From: Oxalobacter formigenes
GTDB taxonomy: Bacteria; Pseudomonadota; Gammaproteobacteria; Burkholderiales; Burkholderiaceae_D
DNA length: 38,314 nucleotides
Direction: 5' to 3'
NCBI GenBank assembly: GCA_019424645.1
Contig: JAHYZB010000005.1
Coordinates: forward strand, 29,776-68,089
Numbering within the stretch: position 1 is the first letter of the stretch; each line of letters opens with the position of its first letter. Shown in pieces: positions 1 to 8,562 of the stretch. A program made the position numbers and the translations under genes. The notes beneath the pieces were generated by a model, which worked only from the letters and a program-made list of their open reading frames with translations, was not told where the DNA came from and did not search any database.

Positions 1-233
1 CGGATACCCATTGTGCGGCCAGATAACTGGTCAATCAGCTTGAAGGTATAAATTTCCGTATCCTGCCCGACACCCGTCAGGAGGGATTCCAGATACTCCA
101 GCATGGGCGGAACAACCAGTTCATAACCATATGAACGAAATGCGTCGAGAACTTTACGTCTGATTTCTTCCATTTTTCTCGCCTCGGCGGGAAGAACGTC
201 AGCAATAAATTCCGGTAAAAGCCAGTTAGGCAT
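1..233 (-). CDS. hisZ: ATP phosphoribosyltransferase regulatory subunit HisZ (partial, N-terminus)
   Basis: Only the first 77 codons are in the window; the gene runs off the left edge. The start is the ATG at 233 (minus strand), giving a protein that begins MPNWLLPEFIADVLPAEARK. This opening is typical of HisZ, the catalytically dead HisRS-like subunit that combines with short HisG to form the ATP phosphoribosyltransferase of histidine synthesis. The fragment contains the first class-II aminoacyl-tRNA-synthetase-like helix and the segment around YGYELVVPPMLEYLESLLTG. It lies 64 bp downstream of hflC on the same strand, the usual betaproteobacterial order hflX-hflK-hflC-hisZ-purA. No convincing Shine-Dalgarno precedes the ATG. 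Identity is confident; completeness cannot be judged. Confidence 0.93.
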   Translation of the reverse strand, partial: MPNWLLPEFIADVLPAEARKMEEIRRKVLDAFRSYGYELVVPPMLEYLESLLTGVGQDTEIYTFKLIDQLSGRTMGI

Positions 234-261
234 GATTTTAATTCAGCAAAAAAGTTAAATG

Positions 262-291
262 ATAATACAGACTCGCGCCGTGAAGCGGCAA
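262..291 (-). promoter_or_regulatory. candidate sigma-70 promoter for hisZ
   Basis: In the hflC-hisZ gap, the minus strand reads TTGCCG (complement of 286-291), an 18-bp spacer, then TATTAT (complement of 262-267), about 28 bp before the hisZ ATG. The -35 matches consensus at 4 of 6 and the -10 at 5 of 6. hisZ may therefore be transcribed independently of hflC. This is pattern matching only. Confidence 0.35.
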
Positions 292-297
292 AAAACA

Positions 298-1170
298 TTA
301 TTTTGCGCCTTTCGGGCTTTTCATGTAACGGCAAAATTCCGACGACGGGTCCACGACAAGAACATCTTTCTTGTCTTTGAAGCTTTCACGATAAGCCTGA
401 AGACTCCGGTAAAAACGATAAAACTCGGGATTTTTACTGAAAGTCTGCGCATAGATACTCGAAGCCTTTGCATCGCCTTCACCCTTGATTTTTTCAGCAT
501 CCCGGAACGCTTCAGCCAGTATCACTGTCCGTTGCTTTTCGGCATCGGCACGAATTTTCTCGGATTCCGCCTCACCGGTCGACCGGAGTTCGTTGGCTAC
601 CCGTGTCCGTTCCGATTTCATCCGTTCAAAAACCGAACTGTTGATCTGGTCGACATACCGTACCCGTTTCAGACGGACATCGACAATCTGCACACCGATA
701 TGTTCGGTTTCGCTTGAAATCCGTTTTTTGATGGCTTCCATCAATTCTGTCCGGTCGCCGGAAATGACCTGTGCGACCGTTTTCTTGGTGATTTCATCAT
801 TCAGGGCCGCCTTGATGATCTGTTCCATCCTGTCCTGAGCCCTCTGTTCGTCACCGCCGAAACTGATGTAAAACAGTCTTGGATCGACAATGCGCCATTT
901 GACGAAGGAATCAACCAGAATATTCATTTTTTCAGCCGTGATGATCCGGTCGGATTCATGCGTTTCCGTCGACTGGATACGCTTGTCCAGAAAAAGCACG
1001 TTCTGGAGAGGGGCCGGCAGTTTGAAATACAGGCCCGGTTCTTCAATCACGTCTTTCATTTCGCCCATGCCGAAAATGATGGCAGACTGGCGCTGGTCGA
1101 CAACGAACATGCCGGTACCGACCGTCAACACAGCCAGCATAATAACAAGAAGAGCAAAAACGTAGCGCAT
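298..1170 (-). CDS. hflC: HflC, SPFH-domain subunit of the HflKC membrane complex
   Basis: A 290-residue protein with one N-terminal membrane segment (about residues 3-24), then an SPFH/band-7 domain and a long charged helix rich in Glu, Lys and Arg (about 180-260). HflC pairs with HflK to form the large periplasm-facing cage that surrounds and modulates the FtsH protease. Its start codon overlaps the hflK stop by one base (TAATG), so the two are translationally coupled, as expected for equimolar subunits. Length and layout are normal for the family. Confidence 0.96.
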   Translation of the reverse strand: MRYVFALLVIMLAVLTVGTGMFVVDQRQSAIIFGMGEMKDVIEEPGLYFKLPAPLQNVLFLDKRIQSTETHESDRIITAEKMNILVDSFVKWRIVDPRLFYISFGGDEQRAQDRMEQIIKAALNDEITKKTVAQVISGDRTELMEAIKKRISSETEHIGVQIVDVRLKRVRYVDQINSSVFERMKSERTRVANELRSTGEAESEKIRADAEKQRTVILAEAFRDAEKIKGEGDAKASSIYAQTFSKNPEFYRFYRSLQAYRESFKDKKDVLVVDPSSEFCRYMKSPKGAK

Positions 1171-2429
1171 TATCGTCCCCCTCTTGACCGGTCTTCACGA
1201 ACGCGCGAACTTTCGTGATCGCTGTCTGAGCCGGAGGATGTTTCTGTTGAAGCTCCTGAAGCATTGCCGACTGGCGAAGAACCGGTGTTACCGGTTTGCG
1301 AAATCAGTTTGTCCAGTGGCAAATACAGAAGCTGGTTGCCTTTTTTGGAATCAACCATCAGCTTGGTGGTATTGGAGAAAATCTCCTGCATCGTTTCAAG
1401 ATACATCCTGTCTCGCGTGACTGACGGCGCTTTCTGATATTCCCTGACGATCTGTTTGAAACGGGACGTATCGCCTTCGGCATTGGCGATGACTCGCTGC
1501 TTGTAGCCCTCTGCCTCTTCCTTCAGGCGGTCAGCGGCACCTTTTGCACGTGGAACGACTTCGTTGGCATAAGCCTGCCCTTCATTTTTCAGACGTTCCC
1601 GATCCTGCCCGGCCTTGACGGCATCGTCAAAGGCAGCCTGAACCTCTTCCGGAGGTTGCACACCCTGCATGGTCACGCTGGTTACCAGCACACCGGCGTG
1701 ATATTGATCGAAAATTTGCTGCATCAGTTTCTGGGCTTCGGATGCAATCTGGTCGCGCCCTTCATAGAGGACAAAATCCATTTTTTTGCCACCGACCACT
1801 TCACGGGTAGCGGTTTCCGCCACCTGGCGAACCATATCTTCCTGATCACGGTTATTGAAAACCCAGTCAGAAGCGTCTTTCAGCTTGTACTGGACGGCAA
1901 ACTGGATATCAACGATGTTTTCATCGTTGGTCAGCATCAGGGCTTCTTCAAGCCGCTTGTTTTTCAGGGTAGTACGGTAACCGACTTCAACGGTACGCAC
2001 CTGCGAGACATTGACGACTTCATGACTCTGGATCGGCCATGGTTTTCTCCAGTTGAAACCCGGAGCGGCAAAATGACTGAAGCGACCGAATGTCATGACG
2101 ATACCGGTCTGTCCTTCCTGAACGACAAAAAAACCGGTGGCCAGCCAGAAGGCAGCGGCAATCCCGAACAGGATACAAAGAGCCATTTTCAGCCCTTTGG
2201 TTCCATTTACCTTGTCGTTGTAGGGATCATCGTCTTCGTCATCCGGTTTTTGCGGATCATTTCCCTTTTTTTTCTTCCATCGGAAAAGACGATTGATGCG
2301 ATTGTTGAAATCCTTCCACATCTTGTCGAGATCAGGTGGTTTTTCCCGGTCATAACCACCGCCGTGGCCGAACATATCGTCCCGTATAGGATCGATTTTT
2401 TCTGGATCGTTTAATGGAAAAGGCTGCAT
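1170..2429 (-). CDS. hflK: HflK, SPFH-domain subunit of the HflKC membrane complex
   Basis: A 419-residue partner of HflC. The N-terminal 80 residues are a cytoplasmic, charged, Gly/Asp/Lys-rich tail (GHGGGYDREKPPDLDKMW near residue 21). A single membrane helix spans about 82-103, followed by the SPFH domain (from about 105) and a helical region containing a QAYANEVVPRAKG segment typical of HflK. The last 40 residues are low complexity, rich in Ser, Gly, Asp and Arg. It starts 27 bp after hflX and overlaps hflC by one base, so hflX-hflK-hflC probably share a message. Together the complex restrains FtsH-mediated degradation of membrane proteins. Confidence 0.96.
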   Translation of the reverse strand: MQPFPLNDPEKIDPIRDDMFGHGGGYDREKPPDLDKMWKDFNNRINRLFRWKKKKGNDPQKPDDEDDDPYNDKVNGTKGLKMALCILFGIAAAFWLATGFFVVQEGQTGIVMTFGRFSHFAAPGFNWRKPWPIQSHEVVNVSQVRTVEVGYRTTLKNKRLEEALMLTNDENIVDIQFAVQYKLKDASDWVFNNRDQEDMVRQVAETATREVVGGKKMDFVLYEGRDQIASEAQKLMQQIFDQYHAGVLVTSVTMQGVQPPEEVQAAFDDAVKAGQDRERLKNEGQAYANEVVPRAKGAADRLKEEAEGYKQRVIANAEGDTSRFKQIVREYQKAPSVTRDRMYLETMQEIFSNTTKLMVDSKKGNQLLYLPLDKLISQTGNTGSSPVGNASGASTETSSGSDSDHESSRVREDRSRGGR

Positions 2430-2456
2430 TTCTTCAATAATGTGAAATGGTTCAAA

Positions 2457-3593
2457 TCAATGGCTGGCAAGGTCGGAATAATCAGATCCGTTTCCTTCAT
2501 CCATGTCACTCATTCGGGAAGTCTTGTCTTCCTTCGCATACTCTGCAATTGCATCCCGCAATAAATCAAGGCCTGCGCCTGTACCGGCACTGACAAATAC
2601 ACGGGAAATTCTACCATACTCATCCCGTTCCAGACCGGGATCGAGGCCTGCAAGATCGATCTTGTTCCACACCAGCAATTGCGGCACGTTTTCCGCTCCG
2701 ATTTCTTTCAGAACCAGATTGACCTGCTCGATCTGTTCCATTCTCATCGGGTTGGCGGCATCGACGACATGCAGGAGCAAATCGGCATGAATGGTTTCTT
2801 CCAGTGTGGCTCTGAACGCGGCAACCAGCTGATGCGGCAATTCGCGAACGAACCCGACCGTATCGGATATAACGATATTACCGGTACCTTCAATATAGAT
2901 TCTGCGCGAAGTCGTATCCAGTGTCGCAAACAATTGATCCGCAACATAGGTTCCGGCTTTTGTCATCGAGTTGAACAGGGTCGATTTGCCGGCATTGGTA
3001 TAGCCGACCAGTGATACCGAAAAGACATGATTGCGGTTTCGTGAACGTCGCTGTGTTTCCCGCTGGCGCTGCAATTTTTCAAGCTTCGAACGCAACATAC
3101 GGACCCGCTCACCGATCAGGCGACGGTCTGTTTCCAGCTGCGTTTCACCCGGCCCGCGCAGGCCGATACCCCCTTTTTGCCGTTCCAGATGGGTCCAGCC
3201 CCTGACCAGCCTCGTCATGAGATGCTGCAGCTGGGCCAGTTCAACCTGAACCTTGCCCTCATGGCTTTTCGCGCGTTGCGCGAAAATGTCGAGGATCAGG
3301 CTTGTCCTGTCCACGACATTGACTTCAAGACGTTTTTCAAGATTGCGCTGCTGTGCTGGCGAGAGAGCATGATTGAAGATAACGATATCGGCCTTGTACA
3401 AATGAACCGCGGCAATGATTTCATCGACCTTCCCGCTTCCCACATAAAATGCGGCATCCGGACTGGCTCTTTTGCCGGTTACATTCAAAACGGGTTCTGC
3501 ACCTGCCGATTTGGCAAGCAACATCAGTTCTTCGAGACTTCCTGAAAAATCACCTTTTCCGAAATCGACTCCGACAAGAATGGCTTTTGGCAT
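2457..3593 (-). CDS. hflX: GTPase HflX (ribosome-splitting factor)
   Basis: A 378-residue protein with the HflX N-terminal domain (about 1-110), the family signature GPGETQLETDRR at about 148-159, a coiled-coil segment (about 160-188), and a GTPase domain whose P-loop GYTNAGKS is at about 197-204. G3 (DTVG) and G4 (NKID) motifs are also visible. HflX splits stalled 70S ribosomes under stress in other bacteria; that role is taken from the family. It lies 24 bp downstream of hfq and 27 bp upstream of hflK. The C-terminal tail (about 20 residues, acidic) is variable in relatives. Confidence 0.96.
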   Translation of the reverse strand: MPKAILVGVDFGKGDFSGSLEELMLLAKSAGAEPVLNVTGKRASPDAAFYVGSGKVDEIIAAVHLYKADIVIFNHALSPAQQRNLEKRLEVNVVDRTSLILDIFAQRAKSHEGKVQVELAQLQHLMTRLVRGWTHLERQKGGIGLRGPGETQLETDRRLIGERVRMLRSKLEKLQRQRETQRRSRNRNHVFSVSLVGYTNAGKSTLFNSMTKAGTYVADQLFATLDTTSRRIYIEGTGNIVISDTVGFVRELPHQLVAAFRATLEETIHADLLLHVVDAANPMRMEQIEQVNLVLKEIGAENVPQLLVWNKIDLAGLDPGLERDEYGRISRVFVSAGTGAGLDLLRDAIAEYAKEDKTSRMSDMDEGNGSDYSDLASH

Positions 3594-3617
3594 ATCAACG
3601 ACCCATTCCGAGAATCA

Positions 3618-3857
3618 TCAGGCATTGTCCTCGTCGAAATTCATATTGATGGCACGTGAAGGCACGACAGTGGAAATGGCGTGTTTGTATACCATTTGCG
3701 TCACGCTGTTACGCAACAGCACGACGTACTGGTCGAAAGATTCCACCTGACCCTGCAATTTGATACCGTTGATCAGATAGATGGAAACCGGGATATGTTC
3801 CTTGCGCAGGATGTTCAGAAACGGGTCCTGCAGCATTTGTCCTTTGTTGGCACTCAT
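3618..3857 (-). CDS. hfq: RNA chaperone Hfq
   Basis: A 79-residue Sm-like protein. I start it at the ATG at 3857 because GGAG sits 6 bases upstream and the product then opens MSANKGQMLQDPFLN as in relatives; an ATG four codons earlier lacks such a site. Sm1 (about 8-48) and Sm2 (about 50-66, containing the YKH motif) are intact, including the Q-D-P-F-L surface for uridine-rich RNA. The C-terminal tail is short, as usual in betaproteobacteria. Hfq forms a hexamer that pairs small RNAs with messages. It sits between der and hflX in the conserved order. Confidence 0.97.
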   Translation of the reverse strand: MSANKGQMLQDPFLNILRKEHIPVSIYLINGIKLQGQVESFDQYVVLLRNSVTQMVYKHAISTVVPSRAINMNFDEDNA

Positions 3858-4003
3858 GATTGACTCCATTGAATAATAGTTTTAATTGTTGATAGTGGAG
3901 ACGAAAAACCGGATTGTTATGTCGCAATGGACAATAACAAAAACAGATTAACTATACCCTATTTGCCCGGGATTGATATGACCTGCTTCAGTTTCAGGCC
4001 ATA

Positions 4004-5344
4004 TTATTTCGCAAACGGATTCTTGCCGGAACGGAATTCTATTCTCAGCGGCGTTCCCGTCAGTGAAAAAGCGTCACGGAAATGTTTTTCCAGATAGCGT
4101 TTGTAATCGTCGCTGATTGCGTCGAGACTGTTGCCGTGAATGACGATAATCGGAGGATTCTGGCCACCCTGATGCGCATAGCGCAATTTTGGACGGGTTC
4201 CTCCCTGCTTGCGCGGCGGTTGCTGATGTTCCACCGCTTCTTCCAGAACGCGTGTCAGACGAGGCGTGGAGAGTTTGGCCATTGCAGCGGCATAGGCGGA
4301 ATCGATGGAACGCATCAGTGCGTTGATGCCGGTCGATTTCAGCGCTGAAACGTAATGGAACTTGGCAAACGACAGGAAATGGAGTTTTCGTTCCACTTCC
4401 GACTTGATTTCTTTTCGTTTATCCTGATCCAGACCGTCCCACTTGTTAATGCCGACCACAAGTGCCCTGCCGCTTTCCAGCACGAAACCGGCAATGTGCG
4501 CATCCTGTTCTGAAATGTCCTGCTGGGCGTCCATCAGCAACAGGACGACATTGGCTTCCGAAATAGCCTGAAGGGTTTTGACGACCGAAAATTTTTCGAT
4601 AGCCTGAAACACTTTTCCGCGTTTTCTCAAACCGGCCGTGTCGACCAGCGTATATTGTTTTCCATCCCGCTCGAAAGGAATTTCAATCGCGTCACGCGTC
4701 GTTCCCGGCAAGTCGAAAGCGATCACCCTCTCTTCACCGAGAAGCGCATTGATCATAGTCGATTTTCCGACGTTAGGACGTCCTACAATCGCCAGCTTGA
4801 TATGCTTTTGACCGGATTCAATTTCATCTTCGGTTTCAGCAGGAGAAAACGGAACGGTTTTCAACGCCTCATCCAGCAGGGTATGCACCCCATCTCCATG
4901 CGCCGAAGAGATGACCAGAGGGTCACTGCCCAGGCCGAGTTCGTAGAAGTCCGCGACAACGGCGGTATATTTCATGCCTTCTGCCTTGTTCACCGCCAGA
5001 ATGACCGGCCGGCCGGATTTGCGCAGATAGTCTGTAATGGCCTTGTCGTGAGGCGTGATGCCCTGACGGCCATCGACAATAAAGATGACGACGTCTGCCT
5101 CGGCGACGGCCTGCTTCGTCTGCTTCGCCATCTCCTGCATGACACCTTCCTTGACGACCGGCTCGAACCCGCCCGTATCGATGACCAGAAAAGGGCGATC
5201 ACCCATTCGGCCTTCACCATAATGGCGGTCGCGGGTCAAACCGGGATAATCGGCGACCAGCGCGGCTCTTGAGCGCGTCAGGCGATTGAATAAAGTCGAT
5301 TTCCCGACATTCGGCCGTCCGACCAAAGCAATAACAGGCTTCAT
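4004..5344 (-). CDS. der: ribosome biogenesis GTPase Der (EngA)
   Basis: A 446-residue double GTPase with P-loops GRPNVGKS at 9-16 and again at 188-195, matching DTGG and DTAG G3 motifs, and a C-terminal KH-like domain (about 360-446). Der acts in late assembly of the 50S ribosomal subunit. Tandem G domains in one polypeptide are unique to this family, so identification is firm. The first G4 motif reads NKAE rather than NKxD. The gene follows bamB by 11 bp, and a 146-bp gap separates it from hfq, where an hfq promoter probably lies. Confidence 0.97.
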   Translation of the reverse strand: MKPVIALVGRPNVGKSTLFNRLTRSRAALVADYPGLTRDRHYGEGRMGDRPFLVIDTGGFEPVVKEGVMQEMAKQTKQAVAEADVVIFIVDGRQGITPHDKAITDYLRKSGRPVILAVNKAEGMKYTAVVADFYELGLGSDPLVISSAHGDGVHTLLDEALKTVPFSPAETEDEIESGQKHIKLAIVGRPNVGKSTMINALLGEERVIAFDLPGTTRDAIEIPFERDGKQYTLVDTAGLRKRGKVFQAIEKFSVVKTLQAISEANVVLLLMDAQQDISEQDAHIAGFVLESGRALVVGINKWDGLDQDKRKEIKSEVERKLHFLSFAKFHYVSALKSTGINALMRSIDSAYAAAMAKLSTPRLTRVLEEAVEHQQPPRKQGGTRPKLRYAHQGGQNPPIIVIHGNSLDAISDDYKRYLEKHFRDAFSLTGTPLRIEFRSGKNPFAK

Positions 5345-5355
5345 TTTTTAATCTT

Positions 5356-6510
5356 TTAATCCAGTGTAAATGCCTGCAGGGAACCGGCACGTGTTTGTAC
5401 TACCAGTCGGTCAGCTGCTACCAGCGGCGTTGCATTTATCGCTGAACCATCCGTTTCGATCCGGGCTTTGAACGATCCGTCATATGCCGAGAGGAAATGG
5501 ATGAATCCTTTTGCATCGCCAATAGCCACAGTCGAACGATAAGGAGTCGGGGTCGTCAGATCCCGATACGTCATTTTGTCATTGCGCCAGACGCTCTGTC
5601 CTCTCAAATTGGAAAAGGCATAAACCTTGTCAGCCGTATCGACTGCATAAACCAGGCTTTCATCGATACTGACGCCGACCTTGCTGGAGAAATCCTTGAC
5701 CCAGTAAACCGAACCGTTCACGACATCAAAACACCCCATCCGTCCCTGATAGGCCGTCGCGCAGACTCCCTGACCATAAATGGCAGGTACGCCAGACACA
5801 TCGGCAATTCTTTCAAGTTCCGTCGCACCGCGGGGTTCACCGACAGGCACTTCCCAACGGATAGCGCCGTTATTCAACATCATGGAAATCATTCTGCCAC
5901 CCGGCAACGCGACAATTGCAGTAGGCCCGATTGTCGCAATGCCCGGTGATGAGCGCAACATCAGGGCAGGCGCACGGTAAGGCACCATCCACCGACGTTC
6001 GCCGCTATTGGCGTCATATCCGGCGATCTGGTTATCCATACTCCGGATGACGACCACATCCTGAGCAATGACAGGAGCAGTCAGTATTTCAGTCGAAACA
6101 GGCGACTTCCATTTTTCATTGCCCTCGGAATCCAGCGCGATCAGATTGCCTTTTTCTCCGCCGACCACGACAGTATGGCCGTCACTGGCAACGCCGGCAG
6201 TCAGTTTCATACCGACATTTTTACGCCAGATTTCCCCCCCGGTCGCAGGATCGACCTTGACTACCGTACCGTCAGCTGCCGCAGCATAAATGGCGTCGAA
6301 AGTATAGGCCGGAGCGAAAGTATAGTTATCGGCCGATCCCACATTGACGGACCAGACACGATGTGGTGTCTTCGACGGCGTGAACTGGACCAGTTCTGCC
6401 GGAGGATGCCGTGGCGCCGGTTTTGAAAACCAGCTGAACATGCTGCATCCGGAAAGCAGCAACAAAGATGCGCCAGCAAGAGCGAATGCCAATCGTAACC
6501 GTTTATTCAC
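5356..6510 (-). CDS. bamB: outer-membrane assembly lipoprotein BamB
   Basis: A 384-residue protein with a lipoprotein signal peptide: basic MNKRLRL, hydrophobic core, and lipobox LLSGC with the lipidated Cys at residue 22. The rest consists of repeats of the PQQ/beta-propeller type (recurring patterns such as VDPATGGEIWRKNVG and YDANSGERRWMVP). BamB is a lipoprotein of the BAM complex that helps BamA fold outer-membrane proteins. It is 3 bp downstream of the yfgM-like gene and 11 bp upstream of der, the usual block in beta- and gammaproteobacteria. Confidence 0.95.
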   Translation of the reverse strand: MNKRLRLAFALAGASLLLLSGCSMFSWFSKPAPRHPPAELVQFTPSKTPHRVWSVNVGSADNYTFAPAYTFDAIYAAAADGTVVKVDPATGGEIWRKNVGMKLTAGVASDGHTVVVGGEKGNLIALDSEGNEKWKSPVSTEILTAPVIAQDVVVIRSMDNQIAGYDANSGERRWMVPYRAPALMLRSSPGIATIGPTAIVALPGGRMISMMLNNGAIRWEVPVGEPRGATELERIADVSGVPAIYGQGVCATAYQGRMGCFDVVNGSVYWVKDFSSKVGVSIDESLVYAVDTADKVYAFSNLRGQSVWRNDKMTYRDLTTPTPYRSTVAIGDAKGFIHFLSAYDGSFKARIETDGSAINATPLVAADRLVVQTRAGSLQAFTLD

Positions 6511-6513
6511 ACT

Positions 6514-7158
6514 TTATCCTTTTGTAGCAGAGCCGCCGATTTCTTCAAGTTTCAATTCAATCAACTGTTTTCCCGGATCGTCAGCAGAGGCCTTGTCCAG
6601 AGCGGTCTGATAGGCTTTTCTCGCTTCGGGAATCTTGTCCTGCGCTACCAGCAAATCGCCCTTGCGATCTTCCGCCAGACTGATAAACGACTCGGGAAAA
6701 GTGACAGACATGATTTTCATACCTTCGTCGTATGACTTTTCTTCCAGATAAATCCCGGCAAGACGAACGCGCGCCATGGCCTTGTAGCCGTCCTGGCTAC
6801 CGTTATCGATGACCCATTTCAACTGTGATTTGGCCTCATCGATGTCTTTGGCGTCATAAGCCATTTTGGCGGCAACCAGACTGATCATGGGGGCATATGC
6901 GGTTCTGCCGAACTTGTCCTGCGTATCTTTTGCAATCCGCTGCGCTCTTTCATTATCGCCGGCAACGACGGCATTTTGCATTTCATAGTAAAGCCGGGAT
7001 GCCTGTGCTGCCTGTTTGCGCTGATAGTATCCCCAATACGCATAGGCAGCATAGCCCGCCAGAACGACGATCAAAACCCAGGTAATCCAGTTACCGTGTC
7101 TTTTCCACCATGCCTTTAAGGAATCCAGCTTTTCCTGTTCTTCTAAATCGTATGCCAT
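6514..7158 (-). CDS. yfgM: YfgM-like tetratricopeptide membrane protein (periplasmic chaperone/ancillary SecYEG factor)
   Basis: A 214-residue protein starting at the ATG at 7158 (MAYDLEEQEKLDSLKAWWKR), the opening shared by the family. An upstream in-frame start at 7185 would overlap hisS and adds residues not seen in relatives. One membrane helix spans about 24-45, followed by a periplasmic tetratricopeptide-like region. E. coli YfgM interacts with SecYEG and PpiD and influences periplasmic chaperone networks. The ATG lies 11 bp after the hisS stop with no Shine-Dalgarno, suggesting coupling to hisS translation. Confidence 0.9.
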   Translation of the reverse strand: MAYDLEEQEKLDSLKAWWKRHGNWITWVLIVVLAGYAAYAYWGYYQRKQAAQASRLYYEMQNAVVAGDNERAQRIAKDTQDKFGRTAYAPMISLVAAKMAYDAKDIDEAKSQLKWVIDNGSQDGYKAMARVRLAGIYLEEKSYDEGMKIMSVTFPESFISLAEDRKGDLLVAQDKIPEARKAYQTALDKASADDPGKQLIELKLEEIGGSATKG

Positions 7159-7169
7159 ATCAAAATATA

Positions 7170-8543
7170 TTAATGAGAACAACAATCGTGCGATGAATGA
7201 TGATCATCTTCGCACCCGCACTCGCCAACAATCTGGTCCACCAGATAATCGGCAACTTTTTCAAACGGTACACTTAACTGCTTGTCCGCCGTATTGTCCG
7301 AACGCAAAGCCTTGACGCTTGCTTCACCGTTTTTGACTTCGTCTTCTCCGATCAGGACGGCAAAAGCAGCCCCACTTTCATCCGCGCGTTTCATCTGCGC
7401 CTTGAAACTGCCTCCGGAATTGGCGGCCGTACAATAGACAATCACATCCAGTCCCGTATTTCTCAGTGACTCTGCCAGAACAAACGCTTCGGGTAAAGCA
7501 TCTTCTCCCTGATGTGCGATAAAAACGTCAGCTTTGCTGGTCGTGTTGACCTCGCCCTGTGTTTTCAGCAGTTCGATCAGGCGTTCCATACCCAGTGCAA
7601 ATCCACAGGATGGTGTCGGTTTGCCACCGAACATTTCAAATAATGGATCGTAGCGACCACCACCGCAAACCGTACCCTGTGAACCCAATTCTTCACTGAT
7701 CCATTCGAAAACGGTGCGATTGTAATAATCCATTCCCCGAACGAGACGGGGATTGATCGTGTAAGGAATATTGTTACGCTTCAAAATACGCTGGACACCC
7801 TCGAAATGGGCGAGAGACTCTTTTTCCAGATAATCGAGCAGTTTTGGCGCGGCATTGACCATATCCTGCATGGCCGGATTTTTTGTATCCAGAATCCGCA
7901 ATGGGTTGCTGTAAAGGCGACGCTGCGCGTCTTCATCCAGCAAACCTTTGTGCTGTTCAAAATAAGCGATCAGGTCGGCACGATGGCGATTGCGTTCTTC
8001 TGCGTTACCGATTGAGTTGATTTCAAGACGGATATTTTCCAGACCCAGATCATCCCACAAACGCTGGCACAACAGGATCAGTTCGGCATCGATGTCCGGT
8101 CCCGGAAAACCGACGGCTTCGGCGCCGATCTGGTGAAACTGGCGGTAACGTCCCCGCTGCGGGCGTTCATGGCGGAACATGGGACCGGAATACCACAGGC
8201 GTTTCGGCCCGTTATACGTCAGATTGTGTTCTACAACGGCGCGAACGACACCGGCAGTACTTTCAGGTCTCAAGGTCAATTGGTCGCCATTCAGGGAATC
8301 CTCGAAAGAATACATTTCTTTCTCGACGATATCGGTAACAGCACCCAGGCCTCTGGCAAAAAGACCTGTTTCTTCCACAATCGGGGTACGGATTCTCTCG
8401 TAACCGTAACTCTTCAAAACGGATTCAACCGTATTTTCGAGCAGTTCCCAGACAGGGGCGTCTTCCGGAAGAATATCGTTCATTCCCTTGATACCCAGAA
8501 TTTTCTTTACTTTTTTTGTCTTGTTTTCTTCAGACATGTTCAT
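7170..8543 (-). CDS. hisS: histidyl-tRNA synthetase with Cys/His-rich C-terminal tail
   Basis: A 457-residue class-II synthetase charging tRNA-His. Motif 2 is visible (RHERPQRGRYRQFHQIG), as are the His-specific RGMDYYNRTVFEW segment and the motif-3 region ending GFALGMERL. The C-terminal anticodon-binding domain follows. The protein is longer than E. coli HisRS because it ends in a tail with C442, C444, H448, H449, H452, C454, C455 and H457, which looks capable of binding a metal. A second ATG two codons in is an alternative start. It lies 19 bp after ispG in the conserved order. Confidence 0.96.
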   Translation of the reverse strand: MNMSEENKTKKVKKILGIKGMNDILPEDAPVWELLENTVESVLKSYGYERIRTPIVEETGLFARGLGAVTDIVEKEMYSFEDSLNGDQLTLRPESTAGVVRAVVEHNLTYNGPKRLWYSGPMFRHERPQRGRYRQFHQIGAEAVGFPGPDIDAELILLCQRLWDDLGLENIRLEINSIGNAEERNRHRADLIAYFEQHKGLLDEDAQRRLYSNPLRILDTKNPAMQDMVNAAPKLLDYLEKESLAHFEGVQRILKRNNIPYTINPRLVRGMDYYNRTVFEWISEELGSQGTVCGGGRYDPLFEMFGGKPTPSCGFALGMERLIELLKTQGEVNTTSKADVFIAHQGEDALPEAFVLAESLRNTGLDVIVYCTAANSGGSFKAQMKRADESGAAFAVLIGEDEVKNGEASVKALRSDNTADKQLSVPFEKVADYLVDQIVGECGCEDDHHSSHDCCSH

Positions 8544-8562
8544 TCACGTTCTTGTTTGTTTT

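Noticed and set aside
77..334. Minus-strand frame overlapping the hisZ start and hflC end
   Set aside because: It is in a different frame from the conserved HisZ sequence and has no recognisable product.
4655..5272. Open frames on the plus strand opposite der, and similar ones opposite hflC, rodZ, fabH and ppc
   Set aside because: All are antisense to firmly identified genes, with no ribosome sites or family motifs.
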